This document shows, piece after piece, positions 25,293-36,525 of a stretch of DNA of 64,000 nt. Origin of the DNA: Talinum fruticosum (taxonomy: Eukaryota > Streptophyta > Magnoliopsida > Caryophyllales > Talinaceae); the NCBI GenBank assembly GCA_021018815.1, contig JAITYX010000004.1, positions 7,258,001-7,322,000 on the forward strand, read 5' to 3'. The notes below the pieces were generated by a model. It was not told the origin of the DNA, did not search any database, and saw only the letters and a program-made list of their open reading frames with translations. Numbering within the stretch: the first letter of the stretch is position 1; every line of letters starts with the position of its first letter. A program made the translations under genes and the position numbers.

Positions 25293-25980
25293 TCACAAAA
25301 CACTACCAACCCCCTGAGAAAAAAAAAGAAAAGAAAAATTAGAGGGAGAGCAACAATAACAAATATAATTCATATAAATATATTTAATTTCTTTTATTAC
25401 TGTAAAACACAAGTACAAGATATTATTGATCCAATATATTTTAAAAGTAGGACGACACTCAATAGAGAAAGGATTATGAGGAATTCGTTTATTTACTTCA
25501 GAATAAGAATCATAGCAAGAGGGAGTTGGAGGAGATTGTTTAGGGTTAGGATCGCTATTGGGGACAAACCTTTTTATTTCATAAGAAGCATGGGGAATAA
25601 GCGGGGTTCGATAGGGTCGGGATCGCAAGTAACACGCCTGTTTACTTCCAAATAAGAAGCATAGTGAGGGGAGTTGTCAGAGATTGTCTAGGGTAAGGAC
25701 CACCAGGGACAAGCCTTTTTGTTTGATGAGAAGCATAGTTGTGAGGAGTAGGTGGGGGCTCGATAGGGTGAGGATCGCGTGGAACATGCCTGTTTACTTC
25801 AAAATAAGCATTTTGGTTGAGATTATGAGGGCCATGATGAATAGGATTTTCACCAGGAGGGGTGGGCCTATTCAAATGAAATGAGACTTGTTGAACCTCG
25901 AGTTGGCCCTTGGATTTATAAGCCAAGGACAAGAGAAAAACAATGAGTATGTGATGCATTTTTTTGATAGACGGTTCCAT
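25293..25980 (-). pseudogene. multi-CLE-like secreted peptide precursor, broken by two frameshifts
   Basis: The first frame starts at 25980 (112 codons) with a hydrophobic signal-peptide-like segment (MHHILIVFLLSLAYKSKG, residues 8-25). Three CLE-like dodecapeptides follow about 25 residues apart: RPTPPGENPIHH (38-49), RHVPRDPHPIEP (64-75) and RLVPGGPYPRQS (89-100). They keep the CLE landmarks Arg1, Pro4, Gly6/Pro7 and Pro9; the first also keeps the His-His end. Two further frames, each offset by one base, continue the pattern: RRVTCDPDPIEP, then RFVPNSDPNPKQS and a weaker RIPHNPFSIE, in 25628-25293. Linkers alternate EVNR and KR types with PPTP spacers. CLE peptides are cell-to-cell signals for receptor kinases, and multi-CLE precursors are known in some plants. 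The frameshifts suggest a pseudogene, or indel errors in C runs. The call rests on motif resemblance only. Confidence 0.5.
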
Positions 25981-26039
25981 CTGTTTTATAAATAGGTAAA
26001 TTGGTGGTTTTTATCATTTGATCTTCATGCTTACAGTTA

Positions 26040-27157
26040 TATAGCTTCTTGAGAACAAACACAATGCATTTGCCATCTCCAAATCCAAATATTTATGCAT
26101 TTTTTAATAGACAGATGAATTAGAATGTAGCTTTGAACATCTTTCTTCCTAATTTCCCATTTTATTATCTTTCTTTCTTTTTTCTTTCTTTGAATCAAAT
26201 ATAGGAAAGAAAACAATTTTGCTATTTTTTTCTCTCATATTTTCCTAGGATCATATGGACCGTAAGTGTAAAAATAAAGTAGAGGGACTGAGTGTTATTG
26301 GGGATGATATGATAATGATACAGAGGATTGATTGCGATCAAAGTGAAAACTGTTGATAGATTAAAAATGCAAACTAACAAGTATTTGGCCTGTTCTAAGT
26401 AAGCTCAAGGCAATTAGATCTTTGGAGGAAAAATTAGTGTAATTTCCAAAATTCAGTTGATTTTGACCGTTAAGGGATAAATCTTGAAACCAAAAATCTT
26501 GAAACAAAATAAATTATATTAATTCTTATTATGTAAAATTGCCTACAAATAGTTTAGAATTGTTTTTTGAACTGGCAGCTCGTAGATTGAGTTTTATATC
26601 CCCTATCAGGCTACAACACACATGAACGTACACGCACATACACACGTAGAAAGTTATAGTTAGCTTTAAATTTCATGGGGAAGGAAGAAATCGAATTTAG
26701 CACTATCTTTAGACTCAATAATTAGTCCCAAATATTTATACGATAACATTGATTCATTTAACCAGTCGATGAGTTTTGTAATAAGGGCTTTCAATTCTTC
26801 ATCTTAACTTTGAAATGGGAACAGTACCAATTGGTGACTCTATATAACAGAATCCACAATTTATTCATGTATTACGTTAGGAAATAACTCGACTGTATAC
26901 CTCACTCTATTAGGTAAAATTAAAGTAAGTATACAGAAGCGATTTAGGATGATAAAACCAATATCAATAATTTGGTGGAAATCAACAAACAGTAAAAAGA
27001 CAATGATTTACATGGAAAACCCAACTCGAAAAAATCACGGGCAGCACACAAACAAATCCACTATTATGAGAGAGTACAAGAACGATCTCAAACTCCGAAA
27101 CCTTCCCAAACCCGAGATATATCCCAATCTCACACCGCTCTTCCTACAATAAAACAA
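26040..27157. other. AT-rich spacer, possible LTR remnant
   Basis: No gene was seen. The stretch around 27010-27150 (TTTACATGGAAAACCC and following) and the segment resuming after 28084 (to about 28330) have the look of decayed LTR sequence, with the inverted-repeat element inserted between them. I could not identify a family. Confidence 0.3.
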
Positions 27158-28084
27158 GTTCTCGGATTAAAATGTCACTGAAATATCTCATAATGTTAAA
27201 AATGTCACTAACAAAATTGATGATAAATGATTGCCACTGAATTAATTATTAATGGTTAAAAATGCTTGCTATAGCTCAATTAAAAAAAAAAATTCATTTT
27301 TCCTTTTCTTTAACAATATGAAGAGGTTAAATAATATTCCCCATGAGTTTCCTCCAAATCTTACTTCATCTACACCTTCCATCCCTGAATTGAAAAGTTA
27401 GGGTTTGAGGAAAACCCTAAAATCAAAATTGGGGAAATTGGCAAAATTTGCAAAGCATCCTATTAAGAGGTTTTCTTTATGGCGTTATCCCTAAAATCGT
27501 CTCCTCTCTAAATGAAACCAACCTCGACGAAGAGGGCACCATGGACGAGAGATAAGAAGACGCATTCGACGAGGAGAGAGAACGAGTGTTGCTCGAAGTG
27601 AGAGGGGAGTGTAGAACTCGAATTTCTTGATGAAAGCGAAAGGTTGGGAGAAAATCTCTGACGGAGCGAAGAGAGAAGGTGGGGCGATTTCGATTGGCTA
27701 CTCTCCAAAACTTCTAGATACGAAGGAACTTTGATCACCATCAAAGTCTTACGCCTCTTTGCCCTCACGATGAATATTTCGATCACCACGGAACTTCCCG
27801 ATACTTGGGGATGGTTTTTATCTATTGAGAGCAAGAGATAGAGTGATGGTTTCTTGAATGTTGTTAGTCAAATGGATGGAAGAAGAAGAGAAAGACAATT
27901 TACTTGTTAAAAATAATTCAAAATTAGAATTTTACCGCAGATTTTGTGGGTTTTTACCGCTTTAGTAGATAAAGTGGCATTTTTAACCTTTAGTTATTAG
28001 TCTACTGACAATCATTTATCATCAAATTTATTAGTGGAATTTTTGACATTATGAGATAGTTTAGTGACATTTTAATATGAGAAC
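27158..28084. mobile_element. non-autonomous TIR DNA element (927 bp, ~107-bp terminal inverted repeats)
   Basis: The left arm 27158-27265 is the inverted counterpart of the right arm 27978-28084. Shared blocks on opposite strands include ATTAAAATGTCACT, ATCTCATAATGT, TTGATGATAAATGATTG and GGTTAAAAATGC. Long inverted repeats of this size suggest a Mutator-like or related non-autonomous element. The interior (about 27360-27830) is distinctly more GC-rich than the surroundings and may be a captured host fragment. A 108-codon minus-strand ORF inside (27834-27508) is unrecognised. No clear target duplication was found. Confidence 0.65.
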
Positions 28085-28399
28085 TCAAATAACACTCTAC
28101 AATTGGATACTCTCCAATTAACTTTCCCTAATTAAAATCCCCTCTAATTAGAACTCTCTTTTGATGAGATTTATTATCTAGCTAGGATAGTCATGGGACG
28201 CCCCAAGAGCTTCCATCTGGGTGATCCTCTCACCCCATTTCATTTGTTCACAATCACAAGGTCTACATTAGTCCACCTTTTATAGGTGTAGGAACCCTAA
28301 TAACAACCTCTCAACAAAATCTTCTAAACCTATCAAAACTTTTACTGCTAATTCTAGTAGTTAACAATTAGCTAATATAAATAGGAAACAAAATCTTAT

Positions 28400-31244
28400 C
28401 TAAATATAATTAGGTTTAGGATGCCCAAATCTATAAGAAAATAATCTTTGCTAAGTAAATGCGGACAGACAACCACCAACACGTTCCAACTAATTTGGGC
28501 TTCATCCTGGGAGTGTCAATTGAGTTTAGATATGAGATTTTAGAACACCACCCAATAATATCTAAAAATATACGGATATATAATTTAAATGTATTGTTTT
28601 AAAATCCTTTTATCTGGCTCCAGAATCTTGATAATCAGCAGTATTTATAAAATCTAATCAAGTTTGAATACTGTAAAGTTACATTTAAAAAAATTGATAC
28701 GTTGGCAATAGATGTCATTAATTCCCATTTAAGAAATAACTTTGAACGTTCTATAATTAGAGAATATTTATTTTGTACATATACATACCATCACCAATCC
28801 AAATACAATATAGCTTGATTTAATGATTTGATGAGCTTGTAGCTTATTTGTCGGATATGATGAATTTTGTTGAAAAATATTGAGGAAATTACTATCCATT
28901 TAAACAAAAAAATTTATAGTGATTGTCGTTATATTACAATCATGATAACTATTATAGTTGTAACATGTGTATTGATTATATCCTAACCATTTATTATTTT
29001 TTGGATATAATTAAGTTGAAAAATATAATTTTAAAATTGAAACAATTTTTGTAAAAACTTTATTGAATGATTATTGAGTTTATGTTTGACATTCAATTAC
29101 TAATCCATCATAGGGGAAAAACTTAAGACCCTGAATCCTTGCCCATCCCTATCCTAACTAATGTAGACTTTCAATAACCATTGATGCAAAATAACCATGA
29201 ATTCCAGTGGTGCTTTTCTGGCGAAGCTTTCCGCGAGTTGTCTCTTATGCTTCTCTATAGTTCTCTATGGATTTGGGTGAGTTCTTTTCCAACTTTAGCT
29301 GGCGAATGCTTCTCCGTCTTCCTCTCTTATCTTTCTCTCCTCATCCAACCACGGTTCGCCATTTTTAATGACGACGGCAATGTCATCTAGTCACTAATGG
29401 TTGTTGGATTCGGTCCTTGCCTTTTCATGCTTCTCTATGAATGTGTCAATCGTGGCGAAAAAATCAATTGTGGTTAGAAACCGCATAGAGACTCTTAAAT
29501 AAGAGCAATGAAAGATTGGGTCAATAATGGGTTGAGCAATAATGACTTGTTCTTTTAATGATTCGTTTAAGGTCCGATATTTATTTCACCTTTTTTATTA
29601 TACTAAGGAGGTTTATATGCATATTTATTATATTTAAAACAGATCGAGAAAGGATTGATCCGGGTAGGTGTAATTAACCCATTTTATTCATTAACAAAAA
29701 TTTGATTATGTTTTAACCCGACTCATTGCCCATCCTAGGCACTATGGTTCAAATACAACTAGAATAGTTTTAAATAAATGAGACTTAGAGATTTATAATA
29801 AATTAAAATTAGTATTTTTAATTATAACATCAAGATTTTACATCATTATAGTAATATTATCTCTTCAAAACAAAAGTATATTAGTTAGGTATATTCATTT
29901 CACCAAAAATACTACAAGTATAACTTGTGCACTTTTAGTATTTTTAATGTATCACATCATTTGAATTTATATATATTTTATTGAAATTAACTATGGATAT
30001 TTTTTATATATAATTTTTTTATGAGAAAGAAGTTGAGAAATGAAATAGCATTAGTGTTCGTTTGTAAATGATTGCGATATTGTATGTAACATATCTCCAA
30101 ATGATGTGATATAATAAATAATTAATACTAAAAGAGTGATAAAGTGAAAAAAAGTCATATAATGGGTATAAAACATTTAATCAACAAGACACAAAGCTAA
30201 AATAGTTGTCTTTATTACCTTGACTCAATAGGTCGAACGGGTTCGAGTTGGGTTTGACCAGCTAATTTACGGGGTTTTCGGGTTTGATTTTTTCGGCTCT
30301 AGGTCAAGAAAATTGTGTCCAAAATCTAAAATTTTCGGGTAGATTTGGGTTAGATTAATTTTTGCGAAGTTTAGTAGCCATGAATGTAGGATCAAGGACT
30401 TATTGGAAAAGGGGAGGGGGTTGCCATGTAACCATGAAATATATCGGAAAAGATGTCTCTTTTATTTTTTTCAATTTCTAGTTCTTATTCTATGAAAGAG
30501 ATGAATGAAAGGAGATACCAATCAATCTTCTCAATAATGATTTTTTTATATTTAATTTTTTAAATTTTAAATAATAATTTTTAAATCAAATTAAAAGGTA
30601 AAAAAATAAATAGTTATGATTAAATTAGAACATACATACAGTCTAAATTTTGCTAATTATGGTGATTGTGTTATAGTGACAATCACTATAACCACATTCA
30701 ATAAGTAAACTACCATATCATCAAATCGATGATCCAAGTTGGTATTAATATAAACAAAATAAATATTCCTGAAGTTTAGAGGATGTAGTAAAATGATAAT
30801 AATCACATGCAAATGGTATTACTAATAAAATGTATTTGATTCGTTAAATCATTAAGAGTCTGTTTAAATTGACATTTAAACCAACATTTATAATAACTTT
30901 TATCTCATTTCACCTAACAGCTCATAAATACTGTAACAACTATTGTATTCGCTAATCATAAAACCTCATGAGGATGAATACGAGTTATGAAGTATAACCT
31001 AACAGACTAATCATAACCTCGACAGCTCGGTCGTTAAATATATTTGAAGTATAACCTCCAAAATACGAGTTACGAAGTGTTAATGGTTCTTCTTTCAATT
31101 AATTCTTTAATTTATTGAAAAGATAGTTCTCTTAAGTCTTCAATTACTCCTCATTAAATCAATTAGTATTACCAAATTTATAAATATGTTACAAGAATTC
31201 TGTAGGAAAGGATGAATTGCCACTATTCCACTTAAAAAGTAAGC
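28400..31244. other. AT-rich intergenic DNA, no gene seen
   Basis: Many stops in all frames and long A/T runs. Short ORFs such as 29181-29390 have no recognisable features. Nothing could be assigned. Confidence 0.5.

Positions 31245-31318
<74 letters not shown>
31245..31318. repeat. (ATA)n microsatellite
   Basis: About 24 uninterrupted ATA units. The apparent poly-Tyr ORF on the minus strand here is an artefact of the repeat. Confidence 0.97.
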
Positions 31319-31432
31319 CACAATCGAAAATCAACACTTGAAAAATGATTTCAACAGTATTACATGAACAAGGAATTTACAACATATGAAAATTGGTTGA
31401 CATAAAAGCCAACTTAGATCATCATGATCAAC

Positions 31433-31533
31433 ACTCTCAAAATGATATAAAATGCTTAAATCATGATTAATGTCAACCTCTAAACTCTCAAAATGATATA
31501 AAATGCCTAAATCATGATTAATGTCAACCTTAT
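31433..31533. repeat. 51-bp direct tandem duplication
   Basis: Two copies start at 31433 and 31484, each beginning ACTCTCAAAATGATATAAAA and ending near TGTCAACCT, with a single mismatch in the body. Confidence 0.92.
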
Positions 31534-31860
31534 CCTAAGGGCACCCCTCGGACTCCAAATCATGCAACATATCCTGGGCTAAGTTTCTGCCTAATTTAGG
31601 CCATAAAAACATAACTCCATTTCAGCCGTACTTAATCCTGAGTCTCATAATTACATCGTATATAAATGGGTTTGCCACATTAATTTCTTCCCTCATCAAT
31701 TGCCATAGCTCATCTTATATATGATCTTATACATCTCATAAGTAATACATCCTTCATGGTCCCTACAATTTACCTTCATCACCTCGGGTCTCACATATGG
31801 TTCATTCAGCAGTTTCATGCTCCTCTCATGATACCTACTGGAAGCTAAATTTTTCTTTGA

Positions 31861-32073
31861 TTACTCAGCATTTGATGCAGCCTCAATAAGTGTTGAATCT
31901 GTATGACGATGACGACGATAACGATGAACACGATCACGATTCGGACTTCGATCAAACCTGAGTAAAACACAGAGATATCAATAAAAAAACGGAGAAATTT
32001 AAAAAAAGTTCATTAAGAATTTAACAAATACCTACCATTGTTTAAGTAGTCCTATCTCACACAAGAAATCCAT
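31861..32073 (-). pseudogene. possible two-exon gene fragment, unrecognised
   Basis: On the minus strand an ATG at 32073 opens a 38-nt exon (32073-32036) with a good donor (CAATG|GTAGGTAT). A pyrimidine-containing acceptor (TTTTACTCAG) at 31958 precedes an in-frame second exon (31957-31861). The joined frame gives 44 residues including LLKQWFDRSPNRDR, then a stop. Beyond the stop the same frame stays plausible for another ~50 codons (NEPYVRPEVMKVNCRDHEG), which suggests a decayed longer gene. I do not recognise the family. The exon model is inferred from splice signals only. Confidence 0.3.
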
Positions 32074-32915
32074 CTTCAAAAATAGAAATTTTTGGAGAGA
32101 GAGTAAGAGAATCCAAAGGATGGGTGAAGTGGATTTTTGGGGGAAAAAATGTTCGAGTTAATTATCTCTTAGTAGAGCTGGCTAATGGATAGGGTCCCCA
32201 TCGGGCTAGCAGGGTCAGGTTAAAAAGAAAGGGTTGAAGCCCAATTTTATTAATAAAAGGGTCGGGTTGGAGAAGGGCCATTTGAAATTGGGGCGTTAGA
32301 GGGTCGATAGCAGGCCAATAGGGTCAAACCCTAATATTCTTCCCAACAGCTCAATTCTCGCACTCTCTCTCTCTCGCCTTCGCTCTTCCTCCATCTCGCT
32401 GGTGAACCGCCATCCCAACACCGGTGCTGGAAGCCCTTTCGCCATTGTCGGGACAAATTCTCTCCCTCACTTTATTCCTTCTTTCCATCTCCCAACCCAC
32501 CACCGCTAATTTCTAAGGTTAGAATTTTGGTACATACTCGCGAATTCGAAGTTAGACATCACTATTTGATATCGCGCTTGCATATTTTGATTTATGCTTC
32601 TTTCGTCGTCATTGGTTTCCGATTTCTTGGGTAATGGTTTTGGCCTCCCTCGGTCTCAGGTATCCTCTACTTGTCAAGTGTATGTATCGGTTTTTTTTTG
32701 TCTTTTTGCGTTTGTGTTTTGTGTTGCTTGCTTTAGTACCATCCAGACAATCTCCCATTTTTTGTGTTACATTTTTGGCCTCCGAGTCTCACAAAGATAA
32801 CTGGACATTCATCTTCAACAAGTAAAATTTTTGGAGAGAGTAAGAGAATCTAGAGGATGGGTGAAGTAGATTTTTTGGAAAAAAAAAACAATAATGTCGA
32901 TTAATTATCTCTTGG
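32071..32915. repeat. ~105-bp direct repeats flanking a 640-bp segment
   Basis: 32071-32172 and 32810-32915 share CATCTTCAA, TTTTTGGAGAGAG, AGTAAGAGAATC, GGATGGGTGAAGT and TTAATTATCTCTT in the same order. The segment between them starts with the dispersed repeat at 32173 and continues with a CT-rich, UTR-like stretch at 32340-32500. This could be a small element or a local duplication with a later insertion. Confidence 0.6.
32173..32340 (+). repeat. dispersed repeat with terminal hairpin, copy 1 (hAT-like end)
   Basis: It begins TAGAGCTGGCTAATGGATAG and is homologous to 62838-63000. The first ~35 bases form an imperfect hairpin, GCTGGCTAATGG paired with CCCATCGGGCTAGC. The TAGNGCTGGC start resembles hAT ends, but no matching right terminus was found. 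Confidence 0.6.
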
Positions 32916-33498
32916 CCATTGTCGAGAAGAGAAGCAGAACAATGGTGAAAGAGTAGTAAGAATAGACCCACGGTTGGAGGAAGCTCGGAGAAGACGATCT
33001 CTAACATAAAAAATGTCAAAAGTTATTTATATACTAGTATTTTAACCTCGTGCGTTGTGTTTAGTATATTTGTTTAAAAATTTTAAGATATAATATAATG
33101 CATTATTCATCTTCTTTTTTTCTAATGTCATGGAAACATATTTTAATCTTTATCAATTAATTTATTTTAGATAAAAGAACTATATAATATATTACACAAT
33201 ATATAATATCTTAACCAAAATAATAATATAACATGTAAGTTATAATATAATACCATTTAAATAAGGATTAGTACTCATCATTAGTGCCCAATTTTAGTTG
33301 GCCACACAAATGACAATAGTTATAACGTCATCAAATTATAAAGAAAATAGAATATCTTAAAATATTAATATGCACAACAAGTATAAGGATCAATAGTAAC
33401 GTATCAACTCACTATCAAAAATTATTAAAGTAATATTGGTGTAAAAATAATTATAACTTTTAATAGAAAAAACTAAGTGTTTTTAATGCCATGGTAAG
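32916..33498. other. AT-rich spacer before the gypsy element
   Basis: No ORF or recognisable feature. An ATACTAGTATTTTAACC motif near 33031 resembles sequence common in dispersed plant repeats, but it was not assigned. Confidence 0.35.
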
Positions 33499-34091
33499 TG
33501 ATTCGGGTATTTCCTGGTCGGTTCCAGCTCACTAGCCACGTCATCAGTCAACCGTGTCTAATAAGTCGGATAAAGGAGGTATCGGCCCAAGCCAACCCTT
33601 AACGGGCCACGTAAAAGCCCAAAACCCACTAGGGCTAGAGTTTCCCGAAACCACGATGAATTACTACTTTACCCCTTTAAAATCGCCTATAAATACACAT
33701 CATTTCCCAACTTCATAAGGTGTGTTTTTTCACATTCCACAAATCTCATATTTCTCATAATTTCCCAAGCTTTTAAGCTATCAAGCTCTCAAGCTCTCAA
33801 CGTTCATCAACATTCATCCCAAGAGCTTCCATCTTTGGAAAATCTCTCAACTCCACGGAATTCCCCACGTACATCGAGGAAGATTTCCTCGATCCCTTCA
33901 ATCAAGTCAATCACTAACTTGAGCGTCGGAGGGCGTTCCCGGGATCCACCCCGGGGCTTCATCTTTTGCAAGTTCAAGCAATTGCCACGCGGAATCGGAT
34001 CGATCGTGCCACGTCCTCAACACCGGAGCGATAAATCCTTTCTCTCTCCGAATCGTCATCCACATCATCAACTCGGTTTTCTCCGGAAACA
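33499..34091 (+). repeat. 5' LTR of the gypsy element
   Basis: It runs from TGATTCGGGTATTTCC to CCGGAAACA and is homologous throughout to 57066-57678. A TATA box (TATAAATA) lies at 33688-33695, probably driving element transcription; the 3' copy has it at 57254-57261. Confidence 0.88.
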
Positions 34092-34094
34092 GTT

Positions 34095-34112
34095 TGATGC
34101 CGTCCGTGGGGA
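34095..34112 (+). other. primer binding site-like sequence of the gypsy element
   Basis: TGATGCCGTCCGTGGGGA lies three bases after the LTR end. It resembles the TGGCGCCGTCTGTGGG-type sites widespread after plant gypsy LTRs, with a few substitutions. The exact primer tRNA was not determined. Confidence 0.6.
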
Positions 34113-34157
34113 TAAAGGTAGCATAAGCTCGCTAGTGGCACTCAATCTCGATCTAAG

Positions 34158-35960
34158 ATGACGCGCGACACGACCAACCCACCGGTTTCTCACCCTCATC
34201 GTTCAATGCCTACAGGGGCCAATCCCGCGACGCTCCTCAAGCCGAGGATGCGGAATCATCTCAATGGTCTACCAGCAACCGCCACACCCGGCCGGAAGGT
34301 TACGTCACCTTAGGGGCTCTTCGAACTTAATAGAGACCCTTAAAACTACTGTCGCACAACAAGTGCAAGAACAGTGCGAGCCACCATGGAACAACGCATG
34401 CCTATCACGCCCTTCCACTACGCACCGACTCTTGGGTACGGCACAACCCCCGGGAGTTCAGCCTATTGGCCACTTCTCGGGCGGGATGCCTTCCCACGCA
34501 ACTCCGGCACAGCCCACCGAGGGCCCGACGACACTTGCCCTGAGCAGCCAAGCGCCCCAAAACGAGGTACTATGAAAAGGGAGACGCTGGGGGATCATCG
34601 AAGCCAAGAGAGCTTTCCATAGAGCCAATGAGAATATTGCAACATCCCACACGACTTCGACCCCCTACGCCACCCACAGCAGGCGCTCGCCTGGTTCGAA
34701 GGCAATGCTCGACACCGAAAGCGGGGCCCAAACCTCGGGGAGCAAAAGGACAACCAGCCCCGTGCGATCGGTTACTCATGGTCATGAGTCTCAATGAGCC
34801 TATGACGCTCTCGCACACGACCAAGGATGATATGTTGTTCGAGAGCGCGAGCGCTCAAGGGAGAGGCACCAAGGGCGGTCGACTATGAGGGGTCCCGAGA
34901 AGTCGAGAGGACCAGGCGCACTCCTCCCCGATCTTAGAGAAGGAAGAGTCCTTTGGTGGAGGTTCCGCGCCACCAGCCCCGCGCCGTCCTTGTCTCCGGC
35001 TTTGACTCGAGGCCGACCCAACATACTTTCAACACTCCCTTCTCAAAGAAGATTATGAATGCTCCACGAATGAAGAAGATAAAGGTCCCAAGCGTTGAAC
35101 CATACGTCGGCACTACTCGACCCCGAGGACCACCTGGCATACTACAAGCCCCATATATATGTACAGGATGGGGATGATGCAACCCACCGCCGATTCTTCT
35201 CTCGCCACACCGAAGGGGTCACGCGAAGTGGTTCAATGGCCTCCCTCAAGGAAGCATCTCTTCCTTTGAAGAACTCTATGAGAAGTTTGTGGAGCAATTC
35301 ATCGCGAGTTGCAAACGTAAGCAAACCAAGCATCCATCTCTCAAAAATCAAGCAGGGGAGAAATAAAACTCTCAAGGACTATGTGCGGAGGTTCCACGAG
35401 GAAACTGTCCTCATCCCCGACCTTCAAGACGGAGTTGCCTACACCTCCTTCCTAAATGGACTCAAGAGCGGAAGATTCAAGTTTTCCCTCGCCGAGAAAA
35501 AGATGACTACTCTCACGAAGCACTCCGGAAGGCGGCCGACTTCATCCAGGCCACGGAGATCTATGCAGAGGAGGGGAAGGAGGCAAGAAGAAAAGGAGGG
35601 GAAGGAAAGCTTAATTCCCGAAATGAAAAGAAGCTCCGAGAGAACAAGGTGAACCAAGCGTTTCAACACCGATCCACGAAGCATTTTGATGGAGATCAAA
35701 GGGCACCCCATGCTCAAGAAGCCACCTTCCATGTCTACTCCGGCCAAGGCACGAGCCTCCAACAAATACTACGAGTTCCACGAGCAAACGGGGCACAACA
35801 CTGCTGAGTGTTGGGCCCGAAGAAGGCACTTGGGGAATTGGCCGATAATGGGCAAATCGACCGTTTTCTTAAGAAGGATGCCCATGGGGCTAAGGGAGGC
35901 TCCTCAAGGCAAGGACAAAAGAGTTATGAAGATGACAATGTCACTAGAATAGTAGCCACC
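34158..35960 (+). pseudogene. gag: gypsy gag (capsid polyprotein), degenerate
   Basis: An ATG at 34158 opens a frame with MTRDTTNPP; several frameshifts follow. The retrotransposon gag core is recognisable at about 35200-35560: SIHLSKIKQGRNKTLKDYVR, RFHEETVLIPDLQDGVAYTS and FLNGLKSGRFKFSLAEKK. Further downstream, ALGELADNGQIDRFLKKD (about 35822-35882) is typical of the gag-protease linker in this lineage. The product would form the particle shell. Not translatable as one protein in this copy. Confidence 0.85.
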
Positions 35961-36059
35961 ATGGCTGGGGGCTTGGCCGGGCGTGACCCCTCCTCTTGGA
36001 AGGCTCACCTAAGGCGCGCGCAACAAGTATTGATCACCGGGTAGCCTCCACCTGTAAAG

Positions 36060-36520
36060 GTTCCCACGATGACCTTCGGAGAAAAGGACCTAAGAGGCAT
36101 GGCCACCCCACATGACGAACCCATGCTCATCACGTTGAAAATCTCGGACGCCATAGTTCGGAGGGTCCCGGTGGATACGGGAAGCTCGGTGGACATCATT
36201 ACCATGGAATGCTTGAGCCAATTGAAGTATAACCCTCAGAATCTCATCCTCTTGTAAATCCAATCCTTGGATTTGGGGGACAGATAGTGCATCCTCTCGG
36301 CATGATCCGCCTACCGGTTAGGATCGGAGACAAGGCCAGCGGACTAAACATTGAAGTGAACTTCTTGGTGGTCAACGTGCCCTCCGCATACAATGTCATC
36401 ATCGGGCGTCCCACCCTCAATCAAAGCAAGGTAGTCATGGCTCCATATCTTCTCCTCATGAAGTATGAGCTCGACGACGGGTCCGTAGGCGAAATCTACG
36501 GAGATCGGAAAACCTCAAGG
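36060..36520 (+). pseudogene. gypsy aspartic protease region, cut by copia insertion
   Basis: PMLITLKISDAIVRRVPVDT is followed by GSSVDIIT, giving the Asp-Thr-Gly catalytic motif around 36170-36190. A stop after NPQNLILL (about 36257) and a frame change follow; the C-terminal half (GLNIEVNFLVVNVPSAYNVI, IGRPTLNQ) is at 36340-36425. The reading frame then runs into the copia insertion at 36521-36526 and resumes at 47181 (GDRKTSREC before, YVVSLRALMAKR after), which confirms the nesting. Confidence 0.88.
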
Positions 36521-36525
36521 GAATG
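36521..36525. other. left target-site duplication GAATG of copia copy B
   Basis: GAATG directly precedes the 5' LTR start TGAAGACTCGG; the matching copy is at 47176-47180. Confidence 0.85.

Noticed and set aside
27508..27834. 108-codon minus-strand ORF as a genuine gene
   Set aside because: It sits inside the inverted-repeat element; Ser/Leu-rich with no recognisable family. Kept only as possible captured sequence.
31140..31337. Poly-Tyr ORF on the minus strand
   Set aside because: Translation of the ATA microsatellite.
35095..35182. Separate small genes in the gypsy gag region on both strands
   Set aside because: They are frame fragments or shadows of the decayed gag.
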